A stretch of 64,000 nucleotides of DNA from Salminus brasiliensis (GCF_030463535.1 NC_132893.1:20134027-20198026), one strand, 5' to 3'. Positions 1-23,050 are shown, numbered from the stretch's first letter. Notes: a model not told the origin generated them from the sequence alone. Numbers and translations: made by a program.

Positions 1-79
1 GTATCCACAGACCAAATATACCTGCCAAATGCGTAATGGTGAGTGTTAATTTTCTCCACTGTCTTTATGTCTCCCTTAG

Positions 80-3000
80 GGCACAGTGTTGATAAAGAAC
101 GCTGAAGAGCTGATGAGCTTCAGTAAAGGAGAGGAAGACTTAATGGAGGCGCAGGTGAAGGCCATTGCTGATGCCGGTGCTAATGTGGTGGTAACCGGGG
201 GTAAAGTGGCAGATATGGCTTTACACTATGCCAACAAGTACCAGCTCATGGTAGTACGGTAAGAAGATACTACTAGACTATTGCATACCTTTAACTGTTT
301 ACCATCAGTTGGAGCCTTTAATGTGTGTTTAATGGAGACAGTTCAGACACTGCTCTGCATGCATGTGAGCTGACACGCAACATTTTCTGTGCTTTTTTCA
401 CCAAGGCTGAACTCCAAATGGGATCTTAGAAGGTTGTGCAAAACTGTCGGTGCTGTAGCGTTGCCTAGAATGGTAAGTCTTGACTTTAAATCTAGTCACA
501 TGTTGCTATCATCCGACTTAAATGTGAAATTAATAATAGTACTGTAAATGCTCAGTTTCCTGGTGCCTACATTAGTCTTGTTCATGTTTCTCCAGACTGT
601 TCCTACTCCAGAGGAGATGGGGCACTGTGACAGTGTGTACCTGACAGAGGTCGGAGATACCCAGGTCGTAGTGTTCAAACATGGTAAGAGTTATTCAGTC
701 ACTTCACATTGTCTGTTTGAGATGAACCAATAAAAATGCTCCAAAATCTTTTTACATTGACTTCCATTCAGAATGAAGGTGTAACCGAACAAAATATTAG
801 TCCAGCTCTCCCTTTTTAGTTGTTTGTCTTTTTTTACTTGCATGGAACCTCAAAAGTAGTTCTTAAAAGGACAAGGCTCCAGACCAACAGTACTTTTATT
901 TTATTTATTTATTTATTTATTTTTTTAATTACAGAGAAAGAAGATGGAGCCATCTCTACGCTTGTAATTCGAGGCTCCACAGACAACCTGATGGATGACA
1001 TTGAACGAGCCATCGATGATGGAGTGAACACCTTCAAGGTCCTTGTCAGGGTAAGTGTACTATATCATTGGACACGATGTGTTCTCTACCTTTGAACAAC
1101 CAGCTAAAAACTATGTTCCTCAGGGTTATTAATTTGTTTACAGTAAGTCAACACTGATTAGTTAGCTCATATTTATTATTTTTATATGCTATTCTTACTG
1201 TCCAATTGCTGTAAAAAGCCTCTTCTCATTTAGTCTGTTATTTATTCCTAGGACAAGCGACTGTGTCCTGGCGCCGGGGCTACAGAAATTGAGCTGGCTA
1301 AACAGATTATGTCTTATGGAGAGGTAAGTCAATAATATCACTGCATTTAAGAATTAACTAATGGCTTAATGTTGTTGTTCCCCTGTCCTGTGTTTGGCAG
1401 ATGGGGCTGTCTACATAATCTTGAATAACATGTCTCTACATAGTATGTCCAAACCCTGCGGCCACAGATCAAACGTGGTCATGTTTTTAATCATATAATT
1501 CGATGGATCCATGTCTGTGTATTAAAATCCAAAATCATATTTCATAAGATAACCTTATGGCCTTCCAAGAGTCTCTCATTTATCTTCTGTGGACACCACT
1601 TCAACAAGACATCTTGGCACAACCAATCAGAGTGGAGTGCGCAGCGAGGAGGAGGGGCTTATATCATGCATGTGTCCATGTTCAATTTCTGGGCTATTTA
1701 CAGATATAAGTTGTGTTTTTTGGGGTGTGGTGTTAAATGGTGATGTGTATCATTTTCATCATTTCTATGTCTATTCTAATTGGACTAAAAGCACCATCGT
1801 AGCTCAGATTGAGGTTTTTGTGTTGTTACACACCTGCCGTATATATCTCTTTAACCCGTTAGACCCACTATGAAAGCCCACACTCATTCACTATTATAGC
1901 TGCATTACTGCTATGATTGCATCACGTTTCACAGGCCCCAAAATAGAACCCTGTGGAACTCCAACAGTGTATGCCAAACCGAACGGTTCCCAAATAATAA
2001 TCACAATAATTTCTATATTGGAAGTCATAGCTGTGTAATAAGCATAGGCTTCAAGGGGGTAACCAAGCAAAGTACGGCATCAGAGAACATATGCATTTTT
2101 CCTGAAGACCATGCTGTGGTTTGCCAGTCTTGCCCAGGTTTGGAGCAGTACGCAATCAAGAAGTTTGCTGAGGCTTTCGAGGCTGTGCCACGTGCGTTGG
2201 CGGAAAACTCCGGCGTGAAGGGCAATGAGCTGATCTCCAAATTGTATGCAGTTCATCATGAGGGCAACAAAAACATGGGCTTTGACATTGAGGTGAGTGT
2301 TAATGTTTACAGAGCTAGCCTGTAGTGTTAAGTATCCATTTTACAATTGTCATTATTTTATTTTTTTCATTTATTTATTACTGTTTTCTTCAAGCTGTTT
2401 TAACCTTTCTTTGATAGGGTGAAGGGCCTGTGGTGAAGGACATGCTCGAGGCAGGCATTCTGGACCCTTACCTTGTCAAATACTGGGGCATCAAACTGGC
2501 CACCAACGCCGCTATCACTGTTCTCCGGGTCGATCAGGTGAACACTCTCTCTACCATTTATGATGATTATACTGCTAAGAGGCTTTTGGGGAACTGGGCT
2601 CAGCCCATTTTCAGCCCTCTTCTTTCTGAGCGCCTGTACAGGTGTCAGCTGATTGTATTTTCAGGTTGTAACATGATGTACATGTGTATCAGATCATTAT
2701 GGCGAAACCAGCAGGGGGCCCCAAAGCTCCCAAACAGCAAGGCCACTGGGACAAAGATGGATGGGACGAGGAGCCTGATAAATTTGAGACACATCATTGA
2801 TAAGAAACCCCAAAAATGGGACAGGTGCCCCATTATCTTTTTGTGTGCCTAACCACTGGAGTGTGGAGTGTGCTGGTTAGGGATGCATGAACACACTGAC
2901 CTTTTTTAATACCGACAGTTCTAGGGTGGGACTGTGGGCTCTGTTTGAGCACGGCATTGCAAATGGATCTCAGATATAAACTACTCAGGAGTCTGTTTTC

Positions 3001-3763
3001 TCTCAGGGTCTCCAACATGGGTTCTATCAATGAGTAAGGTTTAAGCATCTAGTGATGTTCTGGAGGACCCATTGTGGTTTCCTGCTCTAACACACTACCT
3101 CCAAGTCAGGAAGAGCTTGTTAATTTGCAGGCAGGAGGTCCTCTAGGGCCAGGATTGGGATCCATTGTTCTGCATGATGGCATTATTTTATCAGCAGTCT
3201 GTTCTGCAGTCTTAGGTCCTGTTACATGTATTTGGAACCCGTTCTTTGTGTAGATGTCACATGGAGATGAGGGAAAACGAAAACACTATCAGAATGATTT
3301 ATTATTTGAGGCACCATATCTTGACCTGCGTTGCTTGCTGTTTGATCTCTCAAGGAATGCAGTTAAACTTCTCTTACTGGAACAATAGACGTACATCTGA
3401 CCTTGTCACTGAGCAGGGCACTCCTCCAGCTTGTGTGCTTGGTTTGATACTCGATTAGCGTCTTACTAACATTTTTCTCTCTGTGCACAACACATTTTGT
3501 CACATTGTTTTGAAAAGGAAACCTGGCGCAGTAAGATTGCATGTTGCATGCACTGAAGCACAGTTTTCAGCCATTAGGGTATTCCAGACTTGGCACTAGC
3601 ATTCATTGGATTCACTTTACTGAAAAAGGTGAAGTCTTCTCTTGTCTGACGTTATCTGACCGGTCTGCATGTGTCTCTCTTGCCCCTACAGATCATCATG
3701 GCCAAGCCAGCTGGTGGACCCAAAGCGCCGCAGGAGAAGAAAGACTGGGATGAGGACGAATGA
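80..3763 (+). CDS. cct8: T-complex protein 1 subunit theta (CCT8), 3' part of gene
   Basis: CCT8 is one of eight paralogous subunits of the cytosolic TRiC/CCT ring, which folds actin, tubulin and other proteins using ATP. Eight coding exons are visible: 80-258, 406-472, 596-683, 935-1050, 1252-1323, 2128-2292, 2418-2537 and 3692-3763. All have AG/GT borders and phases that join exactly, giving 292 residues plus stop, about the C-terminal half of a ~548-aa protein. They run from the apical domain (GTVLIKNAEEL, NVVVTGGKVADMALHYANKY) through the intermediate domain to the C-terminal equatorial domain (CPGLEQYAIKKFAEAFEA, KLATNAAITVLRVDQ) and end in IIMAKPAGGPKAP plus an acidic tail. The N-terminal equatorial half, with the GDGT nucleotide motif, lies before base 1. 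The glycine loop reads PGAGAT, whereas I recall PGGGAT in human. A second version of the last exon lies at 2693-2800. Identification is essentially certain. Confidence 0.97.
2693..2800 (+). CDS. cct8: Alternative terminal coding exon of cct8 (tandem duplicate)
   Basis: This 36-codon open segment follows an AG at 2691-2692 and is in phase 0 with the exon ending at 2537. It begins IIMAKPAGGPKAP, as does the usual last exon at 3692. It then diverges to a longer tail (KQQGHWDKDGWDEEPDKF, then ETHH) and a TGA at 2798-2800. The shared 13 residues show that it is a duplicated terminal exon. The intact frame and strongly acidic, Trp-containing tail suggest selection rather than decay. Its acceptor has a poor pyrimidine tract (tgtatcag) compared with the downstream one (cccctacag), and I see no AATAAA between 2800 and 3690. 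It may therefore be a regulated exon, or one spliced onward from a weak donor near 2825. A silent duplicate remains possible. Confidence 0.6.
   Translation: MIMAKPAGGPKAPKQQGHWDKDGWDEEPDKFETHH
3009..3286 (+). repeat. Dispersed repeat copy 1 (cct8 last intron)
   Basis: This ~275-bp segment is clearly similar to 6031-6296. Both run from a GGTTCTAT block through tttaagcatctag, ctctaacacactacctccaa and ttaggtcctgttacatgta to a shared end near gatgagggaaa. I see no terminal inverted repeats and no coding capacity, and I do not recognise the family. It lies between the two alternative cct8 terminal exons. Confidence 0.75.
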
Positions 3764-3923
3764 GCTAGCCTTGCTTAGATGCCTGTTTATCTGGCGTTCC
3801 CCTTTCAGCGTTTTGACCTTTTATTTAATACCAACACCTTGTTTTTGTATTTGTTTTCTTTAGTACAAACTTTGGAATAATTGTGGGAACCGATGTTGAT
3901 GGCTCTGTCGTTTTTGTGGTCCC

Positions 3924-4006
3924 AATAAAAGGCACTTGAGCTGTCAAGTATCTGTCCAAGATTGTCTCTTTTTTTTCACCTGCTGTAGTGTGTGTATACA
4001 AATAAA
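3924..4006 (+). promoter_or_regulatory. cct8 poly(A) signals
   Basis: AATAAA occurs at 3924-3929, about 160 bases after the cct8 stop, and again at 4001-4006. The first is preceded by a T-rich stretch and followed by a GT/T-rich tract near 3965, as expected of a vertebrate 3' end. This places the cct8 mRNA end near 3945, or about 4020 for the distal site. Confidence 0.7.
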
Positions 4007-4020
4007 ACCATGGGTTTTTG

Positions 4021-15587
<11,567 letters not shown>

Positions 15588-16497
15588 TGGACCAGGCCGA
15601 TGTGCCGCTGCTGTGATGCTTAGCCAGAGACCCAAATTTGAGAGAGTTCATTTCTACTCTCACTTCTACCTGTGTGTAATGTGAATGGCATCGCTTTGAT
15701 TGAGAGCATAGCGTTTCTGGTGTTGCACAAAAGCAGTATTACGTGTTTGCGTCCTCTTCTAACCGTTGGAGGTTGAGAAGAACGAGTTCTTGGTAGGGAT
15801 AATGAATCAATGAATTTTTTTTTTTTACTTTTAAGGCAGTAAGTACAAAGCCTTTCATCATTTAATTGCTGTAAGTGAGGTATGGAGGCGGTACCTTGTG
15901 ATTGAAATTATGAGACGCTGACGAAGATGCCTCAAAAGGCAGGGAGATATAGACCTGATTTTAAATTAGTTAAATACATTTTCCTAAACATTCAAGCTGG
16001 AGAACATATGACTCCCTTTTAGGTTCTGGCTTCTGTCTGTTCCCTGAAACAATTCAGACGTTTTTTTAACTTTCCTTTCAGAAGGAAAATCAGTGGGGGA
16101 GAAAACATACTGGGCGATGGTGTCAGATGTGTGTAAAACCAGGTCTTACTTACATCAGGGTTTCTTTTTTATTGTAGTTTTGTTCTTTTGGCGGAGAACA
16201 TACTGACATTTTGAGCAGAGCACAAGTTTTACTTTAATAACAAAAAATATATATATAAAATGGTACCCCCAAGATCAAAATTGATAGGCTGTTTATGAAA
16301 AGAGAAAGCAGGTTAATGTAAGTTTGGGTGGAAATTAAAATATCACAGACACCATTCTCAGTAGCACAGATTTTCTTTCAATTAGCAATAAGTATAATAG
16401 CGGTTTAATCAAAGTATTGCTGTATACAACTCTGTAATTTATGTAAAAAGAAGAAGCATAATGTGTTTTGATGTTTCTATGAGCGCAAATGCTTTCT

Positions 16498-16503
16498 ATT
16501 AAA
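16498..16503 (+). promoter_or_regulatory. tmem135 poly(A) signal (ATTAAA)
   Basis: ATTAAA lies 911 bases after the tmem135 stop codon. A T-rich, GT-containing tract follows (gcattgctctggttacttcttt). It is the commonest variant poly(A) signal and would give a ~0.93-kb 3' UTR. I saw no canonical AATAAA closer to the stop. Assigned by position and motif only. Confidence 0.55.
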
Positions 16504-17218
16504 AATCTGAAATGTTAAGTGCATTGCTCTGGTTACTTCTTTTACTTCTGGCCACAGAACACATTAATGGATAAAATCTTTTCTTTTTTTTTCAGCATTA
16601 AAACATAATAGGCAGATTCTTCTCATTTTTTAACAGGTGGCAATATTGTGACATGATAAAAGAGCTGTATAACCCGGTATCTATGTATTGTCATTGTGGA
16701 GTATTAGAAAACAGGCAGCCAAAAAGAAATCTGTTCCTATGTCCTACGTTCATGTGTTTTCAGCAGCTGTTCAGGGTGTGTTTGAACGTTTTAGAGTTAA
16801 CCAAAGCAACAACAACAAAAAAATGCTTGAGGATGTTGAGGAGTGAGGATTTTCAGATTTTCACAGGTGGGGTCATGGTCAACATAGTCCCATTAAGAGC
16901 ATACTGGAAACATCTGAAGAACATGAGACCACTATATGATGGCAGGGGAGCAGTTAAAATGTGTGGCAGGCAATATGTTAGTTTAATCAGTTAAATTTTA
17001 ATTAAAAAAAACATTCAAGACCAGAGGAGGTTCTTCCTATTTGATTTTTGCTGTCAGTGTTCATTATAAGGGGGAAAAAAGGCCAAACACGTTTGAGCAG
17101 CCTCTCTGCCGGTCAGTGTGTAACAGTGTGCTCCGTCGTGTTAATAAGAGCCTCAGATAAACTGTAATTTATCAAACTGAAATTGTTCCACTAATCCTGC
17201 TAACAGGGCCTCCTCGGT

Positions 17219-17233
17219 CCGCTTGAGGGCGAT
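17219..17233 (+). promoter_or_regulatory. CTCF-like motif (weaker)
   Basis: CCGCTTGAGGGCGAT fits the vertebrate CTCF core CCASYAGRKGGCRSY except at three positions. It has the same orientation and the same downstream gatgtgg context as the stronger motif at 18427. Shared flanks (gagggcgatgtggytctgc) suggest the two may be copies. Function is untested. Confidence 0.3.
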
Positions 17234-17930
17234 GTGGCTCTGCTGTGAAATCACTGGTGTTTTGGGCTGTGGTGAAAGTGCTAGTGTTCAAATGAAGGAG
17301 TGTGTATGGGGTCAAAACTGGAGTATAAACTGAAAACAGCTCTAAAAAGACGAAAAAACGCCGGTGGTAGACTGTCCCCAGGTTTATCTAGCAAATTTAA
17401 CAAATTTTCCACATTTCCACAATTTTCACCTGAAGAGGGAAGAGTAGACCATTAGAAATGCTCCAAAATGACCTGGAATATAATCATATAATAATCTTTA
17501 TATAGTGACTTCCACTGAAAGGTAAGAAAGTCTTGCTCCTGCTCCTGTAAATACGATGTTTCTGCATGACAGGGCGATGTATGTGTGTGGGGGAAAATGT
17601 AGACACCACTTCTCGTTTTCTCATTAGCATCTTAACACTGGCAGCCATTGTATTCCAGTCACTCCCGGAAGGAAAGACTGGTGGAGAACAAGCCAAGACA
17701 TGGGAACTGCAATTGAAAAAGGGTTTTCCAGCAAATATCCAATACTAAAATTAAATGTGGAATTTGAGGGGGAAGTGTTGTTTACAGTTTATAGAATAAC
17801 CCCCCCCCCCCAAAAAAAAAACAAAACGTTTTTTTTTTGCATTTCAAAATCTAAATCCTTATTTCTTTAAAATAAAAATCTTTACTAATTTCCCCAAAAA
17901 AACAACCCAAAAAATTATGTATGTATATAC

Positions 17931-17995
<65 letters not shown>
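17931..17995. repeat. (TA)n microsatellite
   Basis: This is an almost uninterrupted TA dinucleotide array of about 65 bases flanked by A/T-rich DNA. Such arrays are unstable and prone to assembly length error. Confidence 0.95.
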
Positions 17996-18426
17996 TTTTT
18001 GTATTTTTTTTATGTATTTTTTTCATTCCTCATTTACGCATTACTCATGAATATTATTAACGAATATTATTAAATTCTCATTGTGTTACTGTCTAGATTA
18101 AATGCGGATATGCCATCAAGTGTAAGACTGTCAGTTCGTGGGTGGGTTTCTATTAAAGCCATAAAACACCCAGCACTTCTTCATCTGCAGCTTACTGAAC
18201 CTGATCTGTGCTTAGGTTGCCAGTTATTCAACTCCAGGATCAACGCACATTCATAACCCAGCTAGGATTCATTTTCCTAAGGCAGTATTTTCATTTTCTG
18301 GTCTGCAGTCAAACATGCATTTAAAAGAGTAGCCTAAACCACACTCCAGCTATTGCAGTTTCCACACAGCACAATTTCGCTGGAAAACCGCGAACCTGGC
18401 AACTCTGCCTGGCTGAGCTCCGCTCC

Positions 18427-18441
18427 CCACTAGAGGGCGAT
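18427..18441 (+). promoter_or_regulatory. CTCF-like motif (strong match)
   Basis: CCACTAGAGGGCGAT matches 14 of 15 positions of the CTCF core consensus CCASYAGRKGGCRSY. It lies about 2.8 kb past the tmem135 stop, in the spacer between convergent genes, a plausible place for an insulator. The call rests on the motif alone. Confidence 0.4.
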
Positions 18442-19364
18442 GTGGTTCTGCAGTGCAGTTGTATTGGAAACAACGATATTTTAGGTGTTTTGGTTTTAAT
18501 GAATGGTTTTAGAACAAATAAGAGCAAATGGTCATTTATATACCCTGGCAGTACAACATAAATCCATATTTATAAAAAGAGCACAGCCTTTTCCTTACGT
18601 TCCTTTTCGTTTCCAGCTATTTCTATCATTCCTTTATAGTTCATTTTAAATGAATCTGCTGGATTGATAATAAACATGGGGAAAAAAGCAAGGTCAAGTC
18701 TGCAGTCACTTAATCCGACTCAAAGTCGATGGGGAATGGGAGATGCTTACCCTGCGCAGCACTGAGGCATGTGCCGTTCACATGATGCACACAAAGCTTT
18801 GACTTGCCTGAGGAGAGAAAGGGTCAAAATCCAGGCAGAAGTGCGTCATCCGCAGGCCTTTTTCACAGAGAGGCCTCTGTCTGAGCTCATCTATTCCTAT
18901 CAGGCTGGATTCCTCTCAGACCTCCTGGAAAGTCAATGTGTGGTCTTAGTGATGCTTCAGATGCTCCAGAGAGGTGACTTATGTTCTTACGATCATATGG
19001 GCTAGTTAGGTTACCCTGACCTCAAAACCCGGCATCAGCAGACGGGTCCCATGATGGACTTTTCTCCATTCATTGTAAGGAAGTCAAGGGTGGTCAGTGA
19101 GGAGGGCCCGTGTCTCTGTGGATATCGGTAGCCTATGTGTGTTCACTATGGCTGTAGGCAAACAGCCAAACTGGGTCTCAGAAAAGGGCCTTATGATTTC
19201 TGGGAATGTCCGTAAGCTATTCATGTTTAGTCCATAGTATGATGTTTGCATGTAAACTCTACTACTAATCTTATTCTATTCTCAAGTGTTGGTCAGAAAA
19301 AAGGTTAGATCCCTGCTGGGTTGGATGCTCAACAAGTATTAGACAAAATTAGACAAACAGTAAG

Positions 19365-19520
19365 ACCCAGCTTGACAAAGCTGGCTGATCAGCCTGACCA
19401 GCATGGTCAACCAGCATGGCAAAGTCAAATGCTACATACACTATGCTGGTTAAGAGCTGGTTAACCAGCTAGCTTACCTGTCTGAAACCAGCTACCAGCA
19501 GAACCTCCCAATGAGAGAGC
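19365..19520. repeat. CCAGCAT/ATGCTGG-rich dispersed repeat
   Basis: The tract is dense in CCAGC, GCTGGT and gaccagcatggtcaaccagc units, a repeat type common in teleost genomes and probably a non-autonomous DNA element. A related but rearranged copy in the other orientation occurs at 27540-27850 (gctggtttcagatgatctaagctggt). No ends could be fixed. Confidence 0.5.
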
Positions 19521-19789
19521 TTGGCTGGGCTACATGCAGCCTAACAAGCTCTCTTATTGGGTAGAACCTACAGAATAAACAGAACTAGTAAATAATTAGA
19601 AATGTCCAGAAATCAACCAATCACGCTTTCTGATTCGCAGTGGGTGGGACCAATGTCTACAGAAAACCTCACTCTAGACTTTTTGAAAGTCCGAGATATG
19701 GCACTATCAGATGTTAGAAATGGAAAACCGAGGTAGCAGGCTCCATTACAAGCTTCAACAGTATCCAATATGAGGTATCTGAATTCTTT

Positions 19790-20150
19790 TTATTATTTAA
19801 TTATTATTATTATTATTATTATTACTATTATGAACTGACTGGCTCTAAAGGTCATGATTCAGCACTAGGCAGGCTACTATTGCTGTGTCAAATTGATAAA
19901 AATTCAATATCATAAATGTGCAGCTCTGTGGCTCTACCAACTTTACATGGTGCAGTACCCAACTAACAGCCCAGAGTGACAATGACAGAGATGCCATTCT
20001 CCCTATTACAAGTTAGTGGAGCATCAACATGATTTCCAAGCTGTTATTTTAATGTATAGTTATTACATAATGTTGCTTTAAATGTAGTTATAAAATAACT
20101 CACGCTTGGGAGAAGGACCACGCCCAAACACCTCCTCTCCATTATGTCCC
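19790..20150 (+). repeat. Duplicated segment, copy 1
   Basis: The segment starts at an ATT microsatellite. It shares long near-identical stretches with 21290-21595: ggctactattgctgtgtcaa, gataaaaattcaatatcata and attacaagttagtggagcat, followed by tgatttccaagctgttattt and aggaccacgcccaaac. The two are direct copies about 1.5 kb apart, differing by substitutions and short indels. It is non-coding and the family is unrecognised. Confidence 0.75.
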
Positions 20151-20399
20151 CACACCTTCTAGTAATGAAAAATCACACCACACCACCACCCCAGCTCCAC
20201 CTTCTGTTTCAGAACTCATGCACAGTCTTTGCTTGGCAAGTGAGTGTCTAGCTTCAAGTCCCATCAGCAAACGTCACCCAGAACTCCAGACCAAGTTTTG
20301 AGAGCGTGGACCACTAAAACCAGCATCACGGTACAGAGGGTATATCAGCCCACATCACAGGCCAGTTATTAATGTCTTCTATATGCAACTCTATCCAAT

Positions 20400-20915
20400 A
20401 TAAAACAAGCTGCATTTTCCAATCAGACGGGAGGGGTACGGCTGGAATTTAATTTCAATCCTTAGTGTCTCCCCAAGGAGAGAGACTAATTTTATCTAAG
20501 TCTCTGATCGATGATTCACACAGTGAGAAATGACTGTCGAGCTGCTGGGAACAGCTGCTAAGGACACGTCCATCTGAAGGACAGATATCCATCGTCCAAT
20601 CTGCGAATCATTTCCACATCGCTTCTGTTTCAATTTGCATTTGTTAATGCGCGCTGCTGATTGAGGCAAAAAAGCGCAGCTCATCTTATGGGAGGCGCCT
20701 CTAATTGTGAAGGTATTTTTAAAGCGACCTTGAGAACATCTCTGAAGAAAGAGGAAACTTGCTCGTATAACTGATAACTGTCTGCTCCCCCCTCAGGCCC
20801 ACGTCTCCCTACGGATCTCATAAAAATAACGGCTCTCCAAGCTTCCGCCAACACTTTTTCAGGTGCGGGCCGATCAATCACTCTCATCCGTCGCCGTGGC
20901 AACAGGAGCTCCAAG
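20400..20915. promoter_or_regulatory. Candidate conserved non-coding element with RFX X-box
   Basis: About 500 bases of balanced composition carry no recognisable repeat. They contain an ideal RFX X-box, GTCGCCGTGGCAAC, at 20890-20903 (two half-sites GTYGCC and GGCAAC spaced by 2), and AT-rich homeodomain-like words (ctctaattg, atttgcatttgttaat). It is bounded by a GT microsatellite at 20929-20949. Enhancer or silencer function is an inference from composition and motifs; conservation could not be checked. Confidence 0.3.
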
Positions 20916-20928
20916 GAGAACGATGGGA

Positions 20929-20949
20929 GTGTGTGTGTGTGTGTGTGTG
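20929..20949. repeat. (GT)n microsatellite
   Basis: An uninterrupted GT array of about ten units. Confidence 0.9.
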
Positions 20950-21289
20950 AGCGGTCAGTGAGTGTTTAAGTTTACTTCCAAACTTCATCATGGAATTTAG
21001 AGTGATGGCATATGATGGAGCTGTTTGGGTGCCAAAGATCAGCACTTTCCACACTCTTGTCCTTCTGCTCTTTCCCTTTTCCTTGCTAAGGTGTTGGGAA
21101 TATGACAACACAGTAACGTTATCACCGTGATCTGACCTTTTCTGTTCCTAGACATTGCTTTCTACCAATAGCTGTGAGGGAAAAATTACACTAAACGTTC
21201 TACAGTGAAACACCGTCATTTTACAGTTTTGTTTCTTGAATTATTACAATTTACACCTTTATTATTTCTTTATTATTTATATTATTTAT

Positions 21290-21595
21290 CATTATTATTA
21301 GTATTATTATTATTATTATGAACAGACTGCTCTAAAGGTACGCAGGCTACTATTGCTGTGTCAACTTGATAAAAATTCAATATCATAAATCTGCAGCTCT
21401 GTGGCTCCAACAACTTTACATGGTGCAGTACCTGACAAACTGAGCAGAGAGTGGCAGTGACAGAGACGCTATTCTCCCTATTACAAGTTAGTGGAGCATC
21501 AACATGATTTCCAAGCTGTTATTTTGTTGTATAGTTGGATAGTTGTATATAATTAATGTTGCTTTAAAATAGGACCACGCCCAAACTCCTCTTTT
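21290..21595 (+). repeat. Duplicated segment, copy 2
   Basis: This is the direct relative of 19790-20150, also starting at an ATT array (about 21291-21317) and ending at aggaccacgcccaaact. A ~30-bp stretch near 21565, present in copy 1 as gtagttataaaataactcac, is missing here. The pair could be two insertions of one element or an old tandem duplication of ~1.5 kb whose middle has diverged. Confidence 0.75.
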
Positions 21596-22215
21596 TTTCC
21601 CTTGAATTATTACAATCAGTGAAAGAATAATTCTATGGCAGCATGAGATGGAACACTGGTACACAGCTATCCCAGTGTCACACTCAGCAACACAGAAAAA
21701 GATAACTTGCTCTTATAGCCCACAACACTGAGGCCTGGCAGTCGACCATCACATTAAAACATACAAAAACACCTAAGAGAAGGAAGCCCTGGGGAAACGA
21801 CAACATACTGACAGTGAGTGTCAGCGTAAAAAAATCAAGAAAGATTTGTAGAATAAAAATCTGTACAATAAAAGCTGTTTCTCTGTAGAAACTTTACAGA
21901 AATTATTGGATTTGAATTGTAAATGAATGTATTTGTGTTTTTCCACTGAATTTCAATTAGAAGTTTTTTGACCATTTTTATACAGTGTACTTTTAAATCT
22001 CACTTAAAATGTACCTTAAATCTACAAAGTAAAAACTTTTAAATTAGTATATGCATTTTTAATTGCAGATAATTGCTGTAACTGTACACACATTTGATTG
22101 TAATGTAGTATAGCAGAAAATGAACCATTTCTGTAATTTTACAAGGTTTTGTTTACATTATTTTTACGGTGTGGTCAAGACAACTGCGGCATGTAATACA
22201 AACAGCTGAGCTTTG

Positions 22216-22240
22216 TGTGTGTGTGTGTGTGTGCGTGTGT
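22216..22240. repeat. (GT)n microsatellite
   Basis: About twelve GT units with one GC interruption. Confidence 0.9.
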
Positions 22241-22579
22241 ATTTTATTATAGTTATTCTTGCCCTCAGAAACACACCTGAACACGCTGCGCCCTCTCCTC
22301 CCTTTGCCGCCGGGCTGTCAGGTGTGTGTGGCAGAATGAGGCCACAACTCACACACTCGCACACTCCAAATGTCACAGTATGTTTAGGACTTGTTTGTTG
22401 TTCATGATTTTCTGAGCCTGTGTATCAGTGCATCTTATAGTAGGTGTCTTCATTACACGGTGGCTTAATTATCATGAGCCCCCACCCATAATAACCACCA
22501 GAAACACAGCTAATCCAAGTTGACCCACTTTTGTGCTATTACATGTATGAAAGAGAGAAAGAGAGAGCAAAAACAGAAC

Positions 22580-22780
22580 ACAGGCTACATTTCATGGGAG
22601 TCTGGTGGGCATTAACTGCCGAGACTTCCAGGCTGTTGGGAAGATTAATTTTAATCACAACATTTATTATGATTTAATCCCTCCCACAACAACTCGTATT
22701 ATTAGACTCCTCACACACCAGCAGGCCATACTGCTTTGTGAAAGAAACTGCTATTAATGCTCTGCATTCCAGAGGCATAA
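22580..22780. other. Unique AT-rich block, possible regulatory element
   Basis: The stretch has low repeat content and clustered TAAT core words (gattaattttaatcac, tatgatttaatccc, ctattaatgc) resembling homeodomain-binding clusters. There is no open frame and no repeat similarity elsewhere in the window. It is flagged only as a conserved-element candidate. Confidence 0.2.
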
Positions 22781-23050
22781 GTAGGGTCTTAAGGGCCCCA
22801 GTTCAAAGAAATGTATGTGCCCCCCCAAAAGAAAATTACCTTCAGTGAATAGAACCATGGCTGTATTTGCTAGTGCTATGTTTAAAACCAGTCAGTACCC
22901 AAATGGTAGGCTAATGTCTGAAGTAGGGAAGGCTGATATGGCATAAATATAGCATTGCAATATTACAATAAATATTAACTATGGATATGATGTTTCAGAA
23001 AAGTGGGTATGCCATAAGGACCCGTTTCAGCACCCTTCGTCATATTATAC

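Larger units (their letters stand above)
16524..19364. other. Intergenic DNA, no gene recognised
   Basis: Downstream of tmem135 I find no supported coding region. Contents: homopolymer C/A and A/T runs near 17800-17840, a long TA microsatellite (17931-17995), and two CTCF-like motifs (17219-17233 and 18427-18441) in otherwise unique-looking sequence. The longest open frame here (16653-16994, + strand) has no recognisable domain and is taken as chance. Confidence 0.6.

Noticed and set aside
2555-2630. Possible box C/D snoRNA in the cct8 intron after 2537 (atgatga followed ~60 bases later by ctga)
   Set aside because: The flanks of the two boxes do not form the required terminal stem and no convincing D'/C' pair or guide is apparent.
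16653-16994. Open frame of 113 codons downstream of tmem135
   Set aside because: It lies beyond the likely poly(A) site in A/T-rich DNA and shows no domain or codon-use signal.
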